Origin: Bacteroidota bacterium
Lineage (GTDB): Bacteria; Bacteroidota; Bacteroidia; Chitinophagales; UBA10324
Assembly: GCA_003455275.1 (NCBI GenBank)
Contig: DMRR01000230.1
Span: 1-9,847, forward strand
Direction: 5' to 3'
Length of the DNA: 9,847 bases
Shown piece by piece: positions 1-7,710 of the stretch. The notes under the pieces were generated by a model that ran no database searches, was not told where the DNA came from, and was given only the letters and a program-made list of their open reading frames with translations. Within the stretch, counting starts at the first letter, position 1. Every line of letters begins with the position of its first letter. The position numbers and the translations under genes were made by a program.

Positions 1-681
1 ATTGAACTAAAAAACGCAGTGATATATCAGGACAAAGCACTTGTGCTGAATGAAGTGAACCTGAAGATCAGCAAGGGCGAATTTGTTTACCTGGTTGGAA
101 AAACAGGAAGTGGTAAGAGTTCATTATTAAAAATCCTATATGGTGACCTGGAGATTGCCGGAGGAAGCGCAAGTGTGTGTGGATTTGATTTACAAAATCT
201 TTCACGAAATGAGATTCCTTTTCTTCGAAGGAAAATTGGAATTGTGTTCCAGGATTTTCAACTGCTGACTGACAGAAGTGTCAGTGAAAATTTGCTGTTC
301 GTTTTGCGGGCAACCGGCTGGAACGATAAAAATAAAATGAAGGAGCGTGTAAGCGAAGTATTAAATATGGTTGGCCTGAGCACAAAAGATTTCAAGATGC
401 CACATGAACTATCGGGCGGTGAACAACAGCGGATAGTTATTGCCCGCGCACTTCTGAATCATCCGGAATTAATTCTTGCCGACGAAGCCACCGGAAATCT
501 TGATCCTGCAACTTCTGATGAGATCATAAAATTACTGATGAGCATTTCGCAGCAATCTGGAACGGCAGTGTTGTTTGCTTCACATGACTTTCTTGCAATC
601 AAAAAATTTCCTGCCAGGGTGATTACCACCGAAAATGGTCGGATTATTGAGTCGGCTCATTCAGCAGTTGAATCAGTTTAA
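1..681 (+). CDS. ftsE: Cell division ATP-binding protein FtsE (5' end just outside the window)
   Basis: ABC-transporter ATPase that, in the family, works with the membrane protein FtsX at the division septum to control peptidoglycan hydrolases. The reading frame is open from base 1 (I-E-L-K-N-A-V-I-Y-Q-D), so the true start is probably one codon upstream. The GTG at 19 would cut off the first beta strand and is not preferred. Visible motifs, in residues counted from base 1, are Walker A GKTGSGKSS (33-41), a Q-loop in VFQDFQLL, the signature LSGGEQQR, Walker B LILADEATGNLD with the catalytic Glu, and the switch His in ASHD. The 226 visible residues match usual FtsE length. The Y-L-V-G-K-T-G-S-G-K-S-S-L-L-K and L-Y-G-D-L wording favours FtsE over LolD or other short ABC ATPases. 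FtsX is not in the window. The last 38 bp overlap the oppositely oriented glycosyltransferase gene. Confidence 0.9.
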   Translation: MELKNAVIYQDKALVLNEVNLKISKGEFVYLVGKTGSGKSSLLKILYGDLEIAGGSASVCGFDLQNLSRNEIPFLRRKIGIVFQDFQLLTDRSVSENLLFVLRATGWNDKNKMKERVSEVLNMVGLSTKDFKMPHELSGGEQQRIVIARALLNHPELILADEATGNLDPATSDEIIKLLMSISQQSGTAVLFASHDFLAIKKFPARVITTENGRIIESAHSAVESV

Positions 682-1771
682 GAGCATTATTCTTATTTGA
701 ATAATTTTCTTCGAGTATAATTTTTCTCCTTTCCAACTCATCATTTGAGAAATCCTGTTGCATAAGTTCGTTAACTGAATTAATCATTTCATCAGCCTTT
801 TCATTCACGACACATAATTCAATCAACCCGCTGCTTTCAGCCATCTTAGGATTTACGACAACAAATCTTCCCTTAAACAATGCGTTGAGCAATTTCAGTT
901 TTACACCTGTTTGCTGAAAGGTTGGAAGCAGGTTGACATGAGCTTCGGCCAGCAATTCATTCATTCTTTGTTCGCTTGGGCTTTCGACCAGTTCAATATT
1001 TGAAAATGGTTTGATTGCCTTCTTCAGCGTAGCAGATGGATTTGCACCGGCAATCACACACATATAATCAAGTTTAGAAAAAACTTTTTGTGCTAACCAC
1101 ACAGCAGATTGAATATTTTCATTGATGCTTAGATTGCCATGATAAAGAATAAAATTTCCTCTTCCGGTTTTGCTCATGCATTTATTGTTAGGATGAAATG
1201 CCGGCAGATATGAAACATTTTCATACTTGGAATCAAGTTGTTTGAAATCTTCAAATGAAATCGGAAGAATATGATTGGCCTTGTGCAAAATTTTTTCGTA
1301 GATGCGCAACTTCACCGATTCAGTATAGAAATAAAATTTGCGAAGCATACTTTGCTCTGAGCTGCCAAGTGCGCGGTAGTAATCTGCTTCTACATTATGC
1401 ATACGAACCAGTTTATTTCTCTTCGCAAGCGAAGGTGCATCGAGGAAATAACAGGTATGCAATCCTTCGAAAAGAATAGGCGCCTTGACATCTTCCAGGT
1501 TTTTCAAAAGTCCGGAATCCCTTCTTGATTTTACAATAAATGGTTTTAGACTTGAGAGATCACGCAGGCGGGTTTCACGATGATAATAATTTACCGTCTT
1601 GCACAGAGCATTCAATTCATTTGCAGGCTTGCGGCCGTATTCATAACAGTGCAGGTGAATCTGTACTCCTGCTTCTTTAAGCGCCTTGATTTTATAAAAT
1701 ACATCAATCACACCTCCATAGTCAGGTGGATAAGGAACATTAAAGGAGATAATGTGAAGTTGCTGTGGCAA
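644..1771 (-). CDS. Glycosyltransferase, GT-B fold (GT1/GT4-like)
   Basis: Predicted cytoplasmic retaining-type glycosyltransferase of 375 residues; donor and acceptor are unknown. The N-terminal Rossmann half opens with ISFNVPYPPDYGGVIDVFYK (residues 8-27), the usual glycine-rich acceptor-side loop, and carries RMHNVEADYY at 123-132. The C-terminal donor half starts near YHGNLSINEN (210-219) and contains LLPTFQQTGVKLKLLNALFKG (281-301), the equivalent of the conserved donor-binding stretch. No signal peptide or membrane segment is seen. The only start that keeps the conserved N-terminus is TTG at 1771: the frame has a TAA a few codons upstream and no ATG there. It follows the preceding glycosyltransferase after a 66-bp gap on the same strand and probably shares the recQ transcript. 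Its last 12 codons lie on the opposite strand of the end of ftsE. The family call is firm; the exact GT family and substrate are not. Confidence 0.85.
   Translation of the reverse strand: MPQQLHIISFNVPYPPDYGGVIDVFYKIKALKEAGVQIHLHCYEYGRKPANELNALCKTVNYYHRETRLRDLSSLKPFIVKSRRDSGLLKNLEDVKAPILFEGLHTCYFLDAPSLAKRNKLVRMHNVEADYYRALGSSEQSMLRKFYFYTESVKLRIYEKILHKANHILPISFEDFKQLDSKYENVSYLPAFHPNNKCMSKTGRGNFILYHGNLSINENIQSAVWLAQKVFSKLDYMCVIAGANPSATLKKAIKPFSNIELVESPSEQRMNELLAEAHVNLLPTFQQTGVKLKLLNALFKGRFVVVNPKMAESSGLIELCVVNEKADEMINSVNELMQQDFSNDELERRKIILEENYSNKNNALKLIQLLNEPTQ
686..708 (+). terminator. Weak AT-rich hairpin just after ftsE, possible terminator
   Basis: Five bases after the ftsE stop, ATTATTC (686-692) pairs with GAATAAT (699-705) around a 6-base loop, and T's follow at 705-708. 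The stem has seven pairs but only one G-C, so it would be weak. It also lies inside the coding region of the converging glycosyltransferase, so codon content could produce it by chance. Reported only because there is no other place for an ftsE terminator before the opposing gene. Confidence 0.25.
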
Positions 1772-1837
1772 AGAATAATAATCTGATGAAAATTAGAAAG
1801 AAGATTTTGGTTTCATGTTAAATTTTCTAAACGGATA

Positions 1838-2932
1838 TCACGCGCAAGATTCGAAAATTTTTATGAGTTTATTTTTTTCTTTTCCCCAATTCCATTCTTC
1901 TCTTGCTCTTAAACAATTCTGATGAAGCTTTTGATAAAATCCGGAATCATTCAGCAGATGATTGATGGCTGTTGAAATTGTTTCAGGTTTAAGATCATCA
2001 ATTAACACACTCACTTCAAATTCATGATTCATTTTTTCGTATTCCGGAAATCGCATGTTGATGTTCGGGATTCCTGCAGATGTGTAATCGAAAAACTTAT
2101 TGGCGAGTGAGTGATAATAGTTTTTACTTCTTGCTTCAAGGATATTTATTCCAATGGTGCTTTGATTGGTCAGTGCTTTCAATTCCGATGGTTCAATAAA
2201 ACCTTTGAACTCAATTTTATTTTCAAGCAGTGAATCCTTTACTTGTTTTCTCAATTGCTCTGATAAATCTCCTTCGCCTGCAAGAATCAATTTACCTTGG
2301 ACATTCTTCATTGCTTCAATTAAATATTCTAATCCTCTTCCTTCATTTAGCGCTCCCTGATATATAATCTGATTCTTATTTTTTGCGGTGACGCTTATTT
2401 CTTTTTCAGATACAGGAAAATTCCTGATTACTGAAAATTCTTTCTGATAATTTACTTCGAAATATTTCTTCAATCCATCTGAAACGCAAATGCCCTTTTT
2501 AATTCTTGTCACTGCATACTTCTCAACTTTTTTCCAGAATTTCTGAATTGATTTTCTTCTTTCTACCTCTGGTGTTTCAGCAAACAATTCGTGAGCATCA
2601 TATATGCACGGTTTGCTTTTCAATTTTGATATAATCAAACATGGAACAATTGTATCGAGGTCAACTCCGCAAACAATATTGAACCGATGAAAAAGAAGAA
2701 AGAAAAACAACCGAAGGTTGTACTCGAGATAAAAGATCTTCCCTTTCTCAAAAAATAAATTCAATCTTCTCTGGCGAAAAGCTTGTTTGATAATTGGTTT
2801 AGAGTTGGATTTTTTTCTTCCTACCAACAGAACATCATACCCAGCTTCCTGCATAGTAGTGCAGATGCGGATCATCCTCTGATCGTAATTCAAATCATTA
2901 GTAACTGTGAAAATTATTTTCTTCACCTCCAC
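1838..2932 (-). CDS. Glycosyltransferase family 4-like protein
   Basis: Predicted soluble GT-B glycosyltransferase of 364 residues; substrate unknown. The N-terminal domain begins IIFTVTNDLNYDQRMIRIC (residues 6-24), typical of GT4-like enzymes, and has the YDAHELFAETPEV motif at 111-123. The C-terminal donor domain shows IYQGALNEGRGLEYLIEAM (190-208), LAGEGDL (217-223) and the donor-site segment ANKFFDYTSAGIPNIN (277-292), a version of the usual N-K-x-F-E-Y-M-A-x-G-x-P. Hydrophobic residues near 73-82 look like a buried helix rather than a membrane anchor. The start is GTG at 2932, which overlaps the recQ stop by 10 bp. A second GTG at 2926 (GTGA, sharing bases with the recQ TGA) gives MKKIIFTVTN and is an equally good start. 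The overlap implies translational coupling to recQ. Confidence 0.88.
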   Translation of the reverse strand: MEVKKIIFTVTNDLNYDQRMIRICTTMQEAGYDVLLVGRKKSNSKPIIKQAFRQRRLNLFFEKGKIFYLEYNLRLFFFLLFHRFNIVCGVDLDTIVPCLIISKLKSKPCIYDAHELFAETPEVERRKSIQKFWKKVEKYAVTRIKKGICVSDGLKKYFEVNYQKEFSVIRNFPVSEKEISVTAKNKNQIIYQGALNEGRGLEYLIEAMKNVQGKLILAGEGDLSEQLRKQVKDSLLENKIEFKGFIEPSELKALTNQSTIGINILEARSKNYYHSLANKFFDYTSAGIPNINMRFPEYEKMNHEFEVSVLIDDLKPETISTAINHLLNDSGFYQKLHQNCLRAREEWNWGKEKNKLIKIFESCA

Positions 2933-4848
2933 TTATACTGGTGACTTTCGTTTTCAATAATCATATTCTGGTCAATAAGCCATCGAAGCGTGTGAAGAAG
3001 TTTATCCTCGTTCACTCCGCGAAAATGTGAAAGAATTTCATTAGAATTTAATATCGATTCAGATAATAGTGATTTGAAATTCGAAACAATATTTTCAAAC
3101 TCAACATCGCTTACTTCGAGTTTATTTCTTCTGAGGCACACATCACAAATTCCACATCGATTAGTGTTATGCTCTCCAAAATAATGCAGAAGCATTTCGC
3201 TGCGGCAATGTGTATGGTCAGTCATGTATTGAAGCATTGCATCCAACCGATGACGAAATTTTTCCCTCCTTCTTGTTTGAAGCCCCATGTCAAATTCCAA
3301 GGCGGCGGGTTTTAGTCTTGGTGTTAGAAAAAATAATTGTGGATTTTCGTTACGCTCTTCGTATTGCAGGAGGTTGGATGATTGAAGAAAACGCAGGTGA
3401 TTAATAACTTCGATATATGTTGTTCCCAATGCATTCGCCAAATCTTCTTCTCGAATCGGAACAAAGTAATCGAACACCCCGCCATAAGTCCGAAGAATTG
3501 CTTTGAGCAATTGTTCATGTTCAGGGTGAATGACCTCGAACCGATAAAGTTGTTCCTTGCCAACCACTATCATTATGCGGGATGGAAGGTGCACGGATTG
3601 AGAAAATGAAATGTATCCGTTCTGTTCCAGAATGCGCAGCGATTGAAGTGTAGGAATTGCTTTAAGGTCATAAGTTTTGATAAAAGCATTCAAGTCGAAA
3701 TTGAAACTTTCTTTTTCGCCCGCACCTTCAGCAATGCGGCAAAATGTTCCTGCTTTCTCATATACATTTTTTACAAAATTCAAGTCAGGAAACTGTTCAC
3801 CTTCGCGAGCTTTCAACTCCGTGATTTCGGCATTTGAAAACATAAGGACCGCAAAAGATTTTTTCTCGTCGCGGCCAGCCCTTCCTGCTTCCTGAAAGTA
3901 ACTTTCAATATTGTCAGGCGAATCCCAATGAACCACAAGCCTTACATCGGGCTTATCGATTCCCATACCAAATGCATTGGTACATACAATAACACGAACA
4001 CGATTATGAATCCAATCCTCTTGCCGTTTAGATCGGTCAATTGCGGAAAGTCCCGCGTGATATTCAGTTGCACTTACTTTATTCTGAAGTAGAAACTGCA
4101 CCAGTTCCTTTGTCTTTCTTCTATTTCGAACATATACAATTGCAGTTCCACCAACTTTGTCAAGCATTTTTACCAATCTGCCAAACTTATCTTCTTCAAA
4201 TAAAACAGAGTAGCTTAGGTTTTTTCTTTCAAAACTTTTGCGAATAAGATTCGCAGATTTAAAACTCAGCTTTTCCATAATGTCAACACAAACATCTTCG
4301 GTAGCGGAGGCAGTCAAAGCCAGCACAGGAATGTCAGGCATCACTGCTCTAACCTCTGCAATTTGTAAGTATGGCGGACGGAAATCATAGCCCCATTGAG
4401 AGATACAATGAGCTTCATCTACTGCAAGAAGGTTAATTTTCATTTGGGGCAAACGCGCACGAAAAATTTCTGTTGTTAATCTTTCAGGTGAGAGGTAGAG
4501 AAATTTAAATTCACCTTTCATACATTTTTCTAAAGTCAAATCAACTTCCCTGGAACTCATGCCTGAATGAACACTTGCTGCAGGAATTTTTCTTTTCACA
4601 AGATTGTGCACCTGGTCCTTCATCAAAGCAATGAGAGGAGAAATTACGAGACACATTCCATCCTGAAAAAGAGCCGGTAACTGAAAGCAAATGGATTTTC
4701 CGCCTCCTGTTGGAAGCAATGCGAGCGTATCTTTTTTTGCAAGAACACTTTCAATAATATCGAGCTGAACCGGACGAAACGCTTCAAAACCCCAGTACTT
4801 TTTCAGCAGGGTCAGAAGGTCTTCCGAATGAATAGTTGATGTGTTCAC
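2923..4848 (-). CDS. recQ: ATP-dependent DNA helicase RecQ, variant with late zinc-binding motif
   Basis: SF2 3'-5' DNA helicase used in recombination and replication-fork repair. In 641 residues all core motifs are visible: FRPVQ at 24-28, Walker A LPTGGGKS (45-52), DEAH at 144-147 followed by the RecQ aromatic loop SQWGYDFRPPY (150-160), LTASAT (178-183), motif V FGMGIDKPDVR and motif VI QEAGRAGRD (319-327) with its arginine finger. Four cysteines, C548, C565, C568 and C571, have the 16-2-2 spacing I recall for the zinc site of E. coli RecQ, but they lie about 220 residues after motif VI instead of about 50. The intervening region contains two winged-helix-like stretches (about 388-416 and 472-497). 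The C-terminal 70 residues do not look like an HRDC domain. Start is GTG at 4848; the frame has an upstream TGA and no ATG between. Divergent from parE and first gene of a run with two glycosyltransferases. Confidence 0.94.
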   Translation of the reverse strand: MNTSTIHSEDLLTLLKKYWGFEAFRPVQLDIIESVLAKKDTLALLPTGGGKSICFQLPALFQDGMCLVISPLIALMKDQVHNLVKRKIPAASVHSGMSSREVDLTLEKCMKGEFKFLYLSPERLTTEIFRARLPQMKINLLAVDEAHCISQWGYDFRPPYLQIAEVRAVMPDIPVLALTASATEDVCVDIMEKLSFKSANLIRKSFERKNLSYSVLFEEDKFGRLVKMLDKVGGTAIVYVRNRRKTKELVQFLLQNKVSATEYHAGLSAIDRSKRQEDWIHNRVRVIVCTNAFGMGIDKPDVRLVVHWDSPDNIESYFQEAGRAGRDEKKSFAVLMFSNAEITELKAREGEQFPDLNFVKNVYEKAGTFCRIAEGAGEKESFNFDLNAFIKTYDLKAIPTLQSLRILEQNGYISFSQSVHLPSRIMIVVGKEQLYRFEVIHPEHEQLLKAILRTYGGVFDYFVPIREEDLANALGTTYIEVINHLRFLQSSNLLQYEERNENPQLFFLTPRLKPAALEFDMGLQTRRREKFRHRLDAMLQYMTDHTHCRSEMLLHYFGEHNTNRCGICDVCLRRNKLEVSDVEFENIVSNFKSLLSESILNSNEILSHFRGVNEDKLLHTLRWLIDQNMIIENESHQYKWR

Positions 4849-4956
4849 CGCGGTTAAATGTAAATGTCACTGAAGAATTTCCACAGCTTACTGCGGAGAA
4901 TCATCAATAAGAATCATACTCTTGCCCCCTACTTTGCGGCAATTACAATAATTTTT

Positions 4957-6831
4957 ATGGCAGAAAAAGTTTTTAAATACGACGAAAGCAGCATCAAATC
5001 TCTCGATTGGAAGGAGCACATCCGCCTTCGCCCGGGAATGTATATTGGTAAACTCGGCGATGGAAGCGCAATGGATGATGGCATTTATGTTTTGCTTAAA
5101 GAAACAATTGATAACTGTATTGATGAACACACGATGGGTTACGGAAAAAATATTGATATAGAAGTAACCGATCATTCTGCCCGGGTTCGGGATTACGGCC
5201 GCGGAATTCCGCTTGGAAAATTGGTGGAGTGTGTAAGTAAAATCAATACCGGTGGTAAGTATGATACGAGTGCATTTCAGAAAAGTGTAGGGTTGAATGG
5301 TGTGGGTACAAAAGCCGTAAACGCTTTGAGTACGCATTTCAAAGTGCAGGCGTGGCGCGATGGAAAAACTAAAGTCGCCGATTTTTTAAACGGAGAATTG
5401 AAAGAGCAGACTAAAGAAATTAAATCGCCGGAACCAAACGGAACTTATGTAGAATTTACTCCGGATGAAAAAGTTTTTCGCAATTTCCGTTTCATTCCTG
5501 AGTTTGTAGAAAATCAAATATGGAATTACTGTTATCTGAATGCTGGGCTCAATATCAATTTCAACGGTAAAAAATTTCTTTCGAAAGATGGATTACTTGA
5601 TCTCCTAAAAAGGAAAAGTAACCCGGAAGAAATCAGGTATCCGATTATTCATTTGAAGGGAGAAGATATTGAAGTTGCTTTTACTCACGACAATCAGTAT
5701 GGCGAAGAATATTATTCATTCGTGAATGGCCAGCACACCACTCAGGGCGGCACCCATCTCAATGCTTTCAAGGAAGCAATGGTGAAAACGCTTCGTGATT
5801 TTTACAAAAAAGATTTTGACATCAATGACATTCGTGCAAGCATCATTGCAGCAGTCAGTGTTCGTGTTCAGGAACCCGTTTTCGAATCACAAACCAAAAC
5901 AAAACTTGGTTCTCAGTTTGTAAGCGAAGGCGGAGCTTCGATGAGAAGTTTCGTCGGAGATTTTCTAACTAAAGAACTTGACAATTTTCTTCATAAGAAC
6001 CCATCGGTTGCTGATGCTTTACTGCAGCGAATTACACAAAGCGAACGGGAAAGGAAAGAACTTTCAGGGATCAGAAAACTTGCGAACGAACGCGCCAAAA
6101 AAGCAAACCTTCACAATAAAAAACTTCGCGACTGCCGTATTCATTTAGATGAAGATAAAAAGGACGAAAATGTTTTGAATACTACCCTTTTCATCACCGA
6201 AGGCGACTCAGCCAGTGGAAGCATAACCAAATCACGCGATGTAGAAACTCAGGCAGTCTTTAGTTTGAGAGGAAAACCGCTTAACTGTTTTGGTTTAACC
6301 AAGAAAATAGTTTATGAGAATGAAGAATTCAATCTGCTTCAACATGCATTAAATATTGAAGAAGGACTGGAAAACCTCCGGTATAACAAAGTTGTGATCG
6401 CAACTGATGCCGATGTAGATGGAATGCATATCCGTTTGTTGTTGTTGACTTTCTTCCTCCAATTTTTTCCAGAGCTGGTAAAGAACGGGCATGTTTATAT
6501 TCTTGAGACACCACTTTTCAGGGTGCGGGATAAGAAAGAAACTTTTTATTGCTATAACGAAAACGAAAAACAAGGAGCAATAAATAAACTTGGCGGCAAA
6601 CCTGAAATAACGCGTTTCAAAGGCCTGGGCGAGATTTCTCCTGAAGAGTTTGCAAATTTCATTGGCGATGACATTCGTTTGAATCCAATCATTCTGAAAC
6701 CGGATATGACCATTCAAAGTTTACTTGAATATTACATGGGAAAGAACACTCCCGTACGACAGGATTTTATCATCAAGAATTTAAGGATGGAAAAAGATCT
6801 GGTTGAAGAAAAGGAATTGGTTATGGCTTAG
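4957..6831 (+). CDS. parE: DNA topoisomerase IV subunit B (ParE)
   Basis: ATPase subunit of topoisomerase IV, which with ParC decatenates and relaxes DNA. The GHKL domain shows [10 protein letters not shown] (48-57) with the catalytic Glu49 and Asn53, DYGRGIP (79-85), the ATP-lid [14 protein letters not shown] (112-125) and HTTQGGTH (260-267). The TOPRIM domain shows ITEGDSASG (413-421) with Glu415, RGKPLN, and the metal-binding [12 protein letters not shown] (482-493, acidic residues 484, 486, 488). RFKGLGE closes the domain. The start chosen is ATG at 4957, giving [12 protein letters not shown] and 624 residues. The frame stays open to an ATG at 4864, but those 31 extra residues do not fit the family. 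Upstream is A/T only, without a Shine-Dalgarno site. The absence of the large GyrB insert, the short C-terminus and the sequence wording favour ParE over GyrB. The parC gene does not follow; a GT2 gene converges from 5 bp downstream. Confidence 0.94.
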   Translation: MAEKVFKYDESSIKSLDWKEHIRLRPGMYIGKLGDGSAMDDGIYVLLKETIDNCIDEHTMGYGKNIDIEVTDHSARVRDYGRGIPLGKLVECVSKINTGGKYDTSAFQKSVGLNGVGTKAVNALSTHFKVQAWRDGKTKVADFLNGELKEQTKEIKSPEPNGTYVEFTPDEKVFRNFRFIPEFVENQIWNYCYLNAGLNINFNGKKFLSKDGLLDLLKRKSNPEEIRYPIIHLKGEDIEVAFTHDNQYGEEYYSFVNGQHTTQGGTHLNAFKEAMVKTLRDFYKKDFDINDIRASIIAAVSVRVQEPVFESQTKTKLGSQFVSEGGASMRSFVGDFLTKELDNFLHKNPSVADALLQRITQSERERKELSGIRKLANERAKKANLHNKKLRDCRIHLDEDKKDENVLNTTLFITEGDSASGSITKSRDVETQAVFSLRGKPLNCFGLTKKIVYENEEFNLLQHALNIEEGLENLRYNKVVIATDADVDGMHIRLLLLTFFLQFFPELVKNGHVYILETPLFRVRDKKETFYCYNENEKQGAINKLGGKPEITRFKGLGEISPEEFANFIGDDIRLNPIILKPDMTIQSLLEYYMGKNTPVRQDFIIKNLRMEKDLVEEKELVMA

Positions 6832-6834
6832 AAA

Positions 6835-6867
6835 AATTATTTTGAATAAATCTTATTCTTAATAATT
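6835..6867. terminator. 33-bp AT-rich palindrome at the parE/GT2 convergent junction, candidate bidirectional terminator
   Basis: An outer AATTATT (6835-6841) pairs with AATAATT (6861-6867). After a symmetric TT/TT internal loop, GAATAA (6844-6849) pairs with TTATTC (6853-6858) around a 3-base loop. On the minus strand it is followed by TTTTTC (complement of 6831-6836), a plausible U-tract for the GT2 transcript; on the plus strand it is followed by TTCCTTTCTT. It starts 4 bp after the parE stop and covers the last codons of the GT2 gene. The stem is very AT-rich, so strength is uncertain. Confidence 0.4.
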
Positions 6868-7580
6868 CCTTTCTTATGTAAGAAGTGCTGGAACGAAACA
6901 CGCATCACTCCTCTTCCATATTTTAGACTACGGGAAAAATTAATTGAACTCGCCTCTTCAAAATATTTAGTTGGGCATGTGACTTCGGCAATTTCAAATC
7001 CTGCCATAAAAATTTGTGAGAGCATTTCATTGTCGAACACGAAATCATCGTTGTTCGCATTGTAATTAATTGAGGTTAAAACTTCTTTTGAAAATGAGCG
7101 ATATCCGGTATGGTACTCCGAAAGTTTTTGCCCGATCAAAAGATTTTGTGAGAATGTGAGAAAGCGATTGAAGATGTATTTGTATATCGGCATCCCGCCT
7201 TTGAGAGCGCCCTTACCAAGTATGCGTGAACCCAGCACTACAGGATATAAATCATTCGCGATGATGCTCGCCATCGCAGGAATTAGCAGTGGTGTGTATT
7301 GGTAATCGGGATGCAGCATGATCACAATGTCAGCACCAATTTCAAGCGCCTTGTTGTAACAACTCTTTTGATTGCCGCCGTAGCCCTTGTTCTTCTCGTG
7401 AACAATAATGTGTTTGATTCCAAGCTGGCGACCGAGTTCAGCAGTGTTGTCCTTACTCGCATCGTCTACGAGCACAACATCATCCACAATCGAGAAATCA
7501 ATTTCGCGATAAGTTTTCTCAAGTGTCTGCGCAGCATTGTAAGCCGGAAGCACCACAACAACTTTTTTATCTTTTATCAT
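6837..7580 (-). CDS. Glycosyltransferase family 2, DPM1/polyprenol-phosphate sugar transferase-like
   Basis: Predicted inverting GT-A glycosyltransferase of 247 residues that resembles dolichol/polyprenol-phosphate sugar transferases; donor sugar unknown. The N-terminus VVVVLPAYNAAQTLEKTYRE (7-26) and VLVDDASKDNTAE (36-48) form the nucleotide-binding core, followed by KNKGYGGNQKS (63-73). The usual metal-binding DxD position reads MLHPDYQY (88-95), so only Asp92 of the motif is present; I recall this variant as common in this subgroup. NNDDFVFDNEML (176-187) occupies the acceptor/catalytic-base region. There is no C-terminal membrane pair, unlike ArnC/GtrB-type proteins, so it is probably peripheral. 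Start is ATG at 7580. Upstream lies the repeat-filled spacer shared with the divergent GT4 gene, so its promoter must be in or beyond the repeats. It ends 5 bp from the parE stop. Confidence 0.9.
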   Translation of the reverse strand: MIKDKKVVVVLPAYNAAQTLEKTYREIDFSIVDDVVLVDDASKDNTAELGRQLGIKHIIVHEKNKGYGGNQKSCYNKALEIGADIVIMLHPDYQYTPLLIPAMASIIANDLYPVVLGSRILGKGALKGGMPIYKYIFNRFLTFSQNLLIGQKLSEYHTGYRSFSKEVLTSINYNANNDDFVFDNEMLSQIFMAGFEIAEVTCPTKYFEEASSINFSRSLKYGRGVMRVSFQHFLHKKGIIKNKIYSK

Positions 7581-7593
7581 ATCATTTTTTTCA

Positions 7594-7651
7594 TCACCCT
7601 TCGACAGGCTCAGGGTGACACAGCGATGTTATGCTGAACTTGTCGAAGCAT
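7594..7651. repeat. Paired-hairpin (REP-like) intergenic repeat
   Basis: Two short hairpins stand in opposite orientation. The left one pairs TCACCCT (7594-7600) with AGGGTGA (7612-7618) around the 11-base loop TCGACAGGCTC. The right one pairs ATGCT (7631-7635) with AGCAT (7647-7651) around GAACTTGTCGA. The right loop is the reverse complement of the left in 9 of 11 positions, so the two halves also form one long imperfect inverted repeat. Stems differ while loops are kept, which suggests selection on structure. I recognise both halves, from memory, as a dispersed element of Bacteroidota genomes; only one copy is in this window. It occupies nearly half of the 130-bp divergent spacer between two glycosyltransferase genes. 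Confidence 0.75.
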
Positions 7652-7652
7652 T

Positions 7653-7694
7653 ATCAAATAATCAAATCATCAAATTACCAAATCATCAAATTAC
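7653..7694. repeat. Octamer tandem array (ATCAAATN, five units)
   Basis: Five consecutive 8-base units read ATCAAATA, ATCAAATC, ATCAAATT, ACCAAATC and ATCAAATT (7653-7692), followed by AC. The last base of the unit is variable and one unit carries T-to-C at position 2. The array directly abuts the paired-hairpin repeat and ends 16 bp before the GT4 start codon, so it fills the leader of that gene. No protein is proposed: the frame happens to be open through it, but the translated sequence is only repeat. Confidence 0.65.
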
Positions 7695-7710
7695 TTTCGT
7701 CCCTTCAAAC

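Noticed and set aside
2924..2935. GGAGG before the GT4 gene start at 2926 as a Shine-Dalgarno site.
   Set aside because: It ends directly at the start codon with no spacing and is explained by the last codons of recQ.
4930..4936. TACTTTG upstream of parE as a Bacteroidota -7 element (consensus TAnnTTTG).
   Set aside because: It is one base short of the consensus and has no TTTG-like -33 element at the right distance.
4864..4956. 31-residue N-terminal extension of ParE from an ATG at 4864.
   Set aside because: It begins within 16 bp of the divergent recQ start and does not resemble Par[13 protein letters not shown] at 4957 fits the family length and start.
4888..5337. A 149-codon open frame antisense to the start of parE.
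   Set aside because: It is a shadow of the ParE coding frame, with no recognisable domain and an unlikely composition. The other antisense frames (for example 6349-6717 and 3382-3609) were rejected for the same reason.
7653..7694. The octamer array, or the heptamer arrays at 9061 and 9240, as CRISPR repeats.
   Set aside because: The units are 7-8 bp, directly adjacent and without unique spacers.
7692..7699. TACTTTCG before the GT4 gene as a -7 promoter element.
   Set aside because: It has one mismatch to TAnnTTTG, ends only 11 bp before the ATG, partly belongs to the octamer array and has no -33 partner.
7615..7710. N-terminal extension of the GT4 gene from a GTG at 7615.
   Set aside because: The frame is open, but the 32 extra residues are translated paired-hairpin and octamer repeat. 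The protein family begins at MHILQLCKKF (7711).
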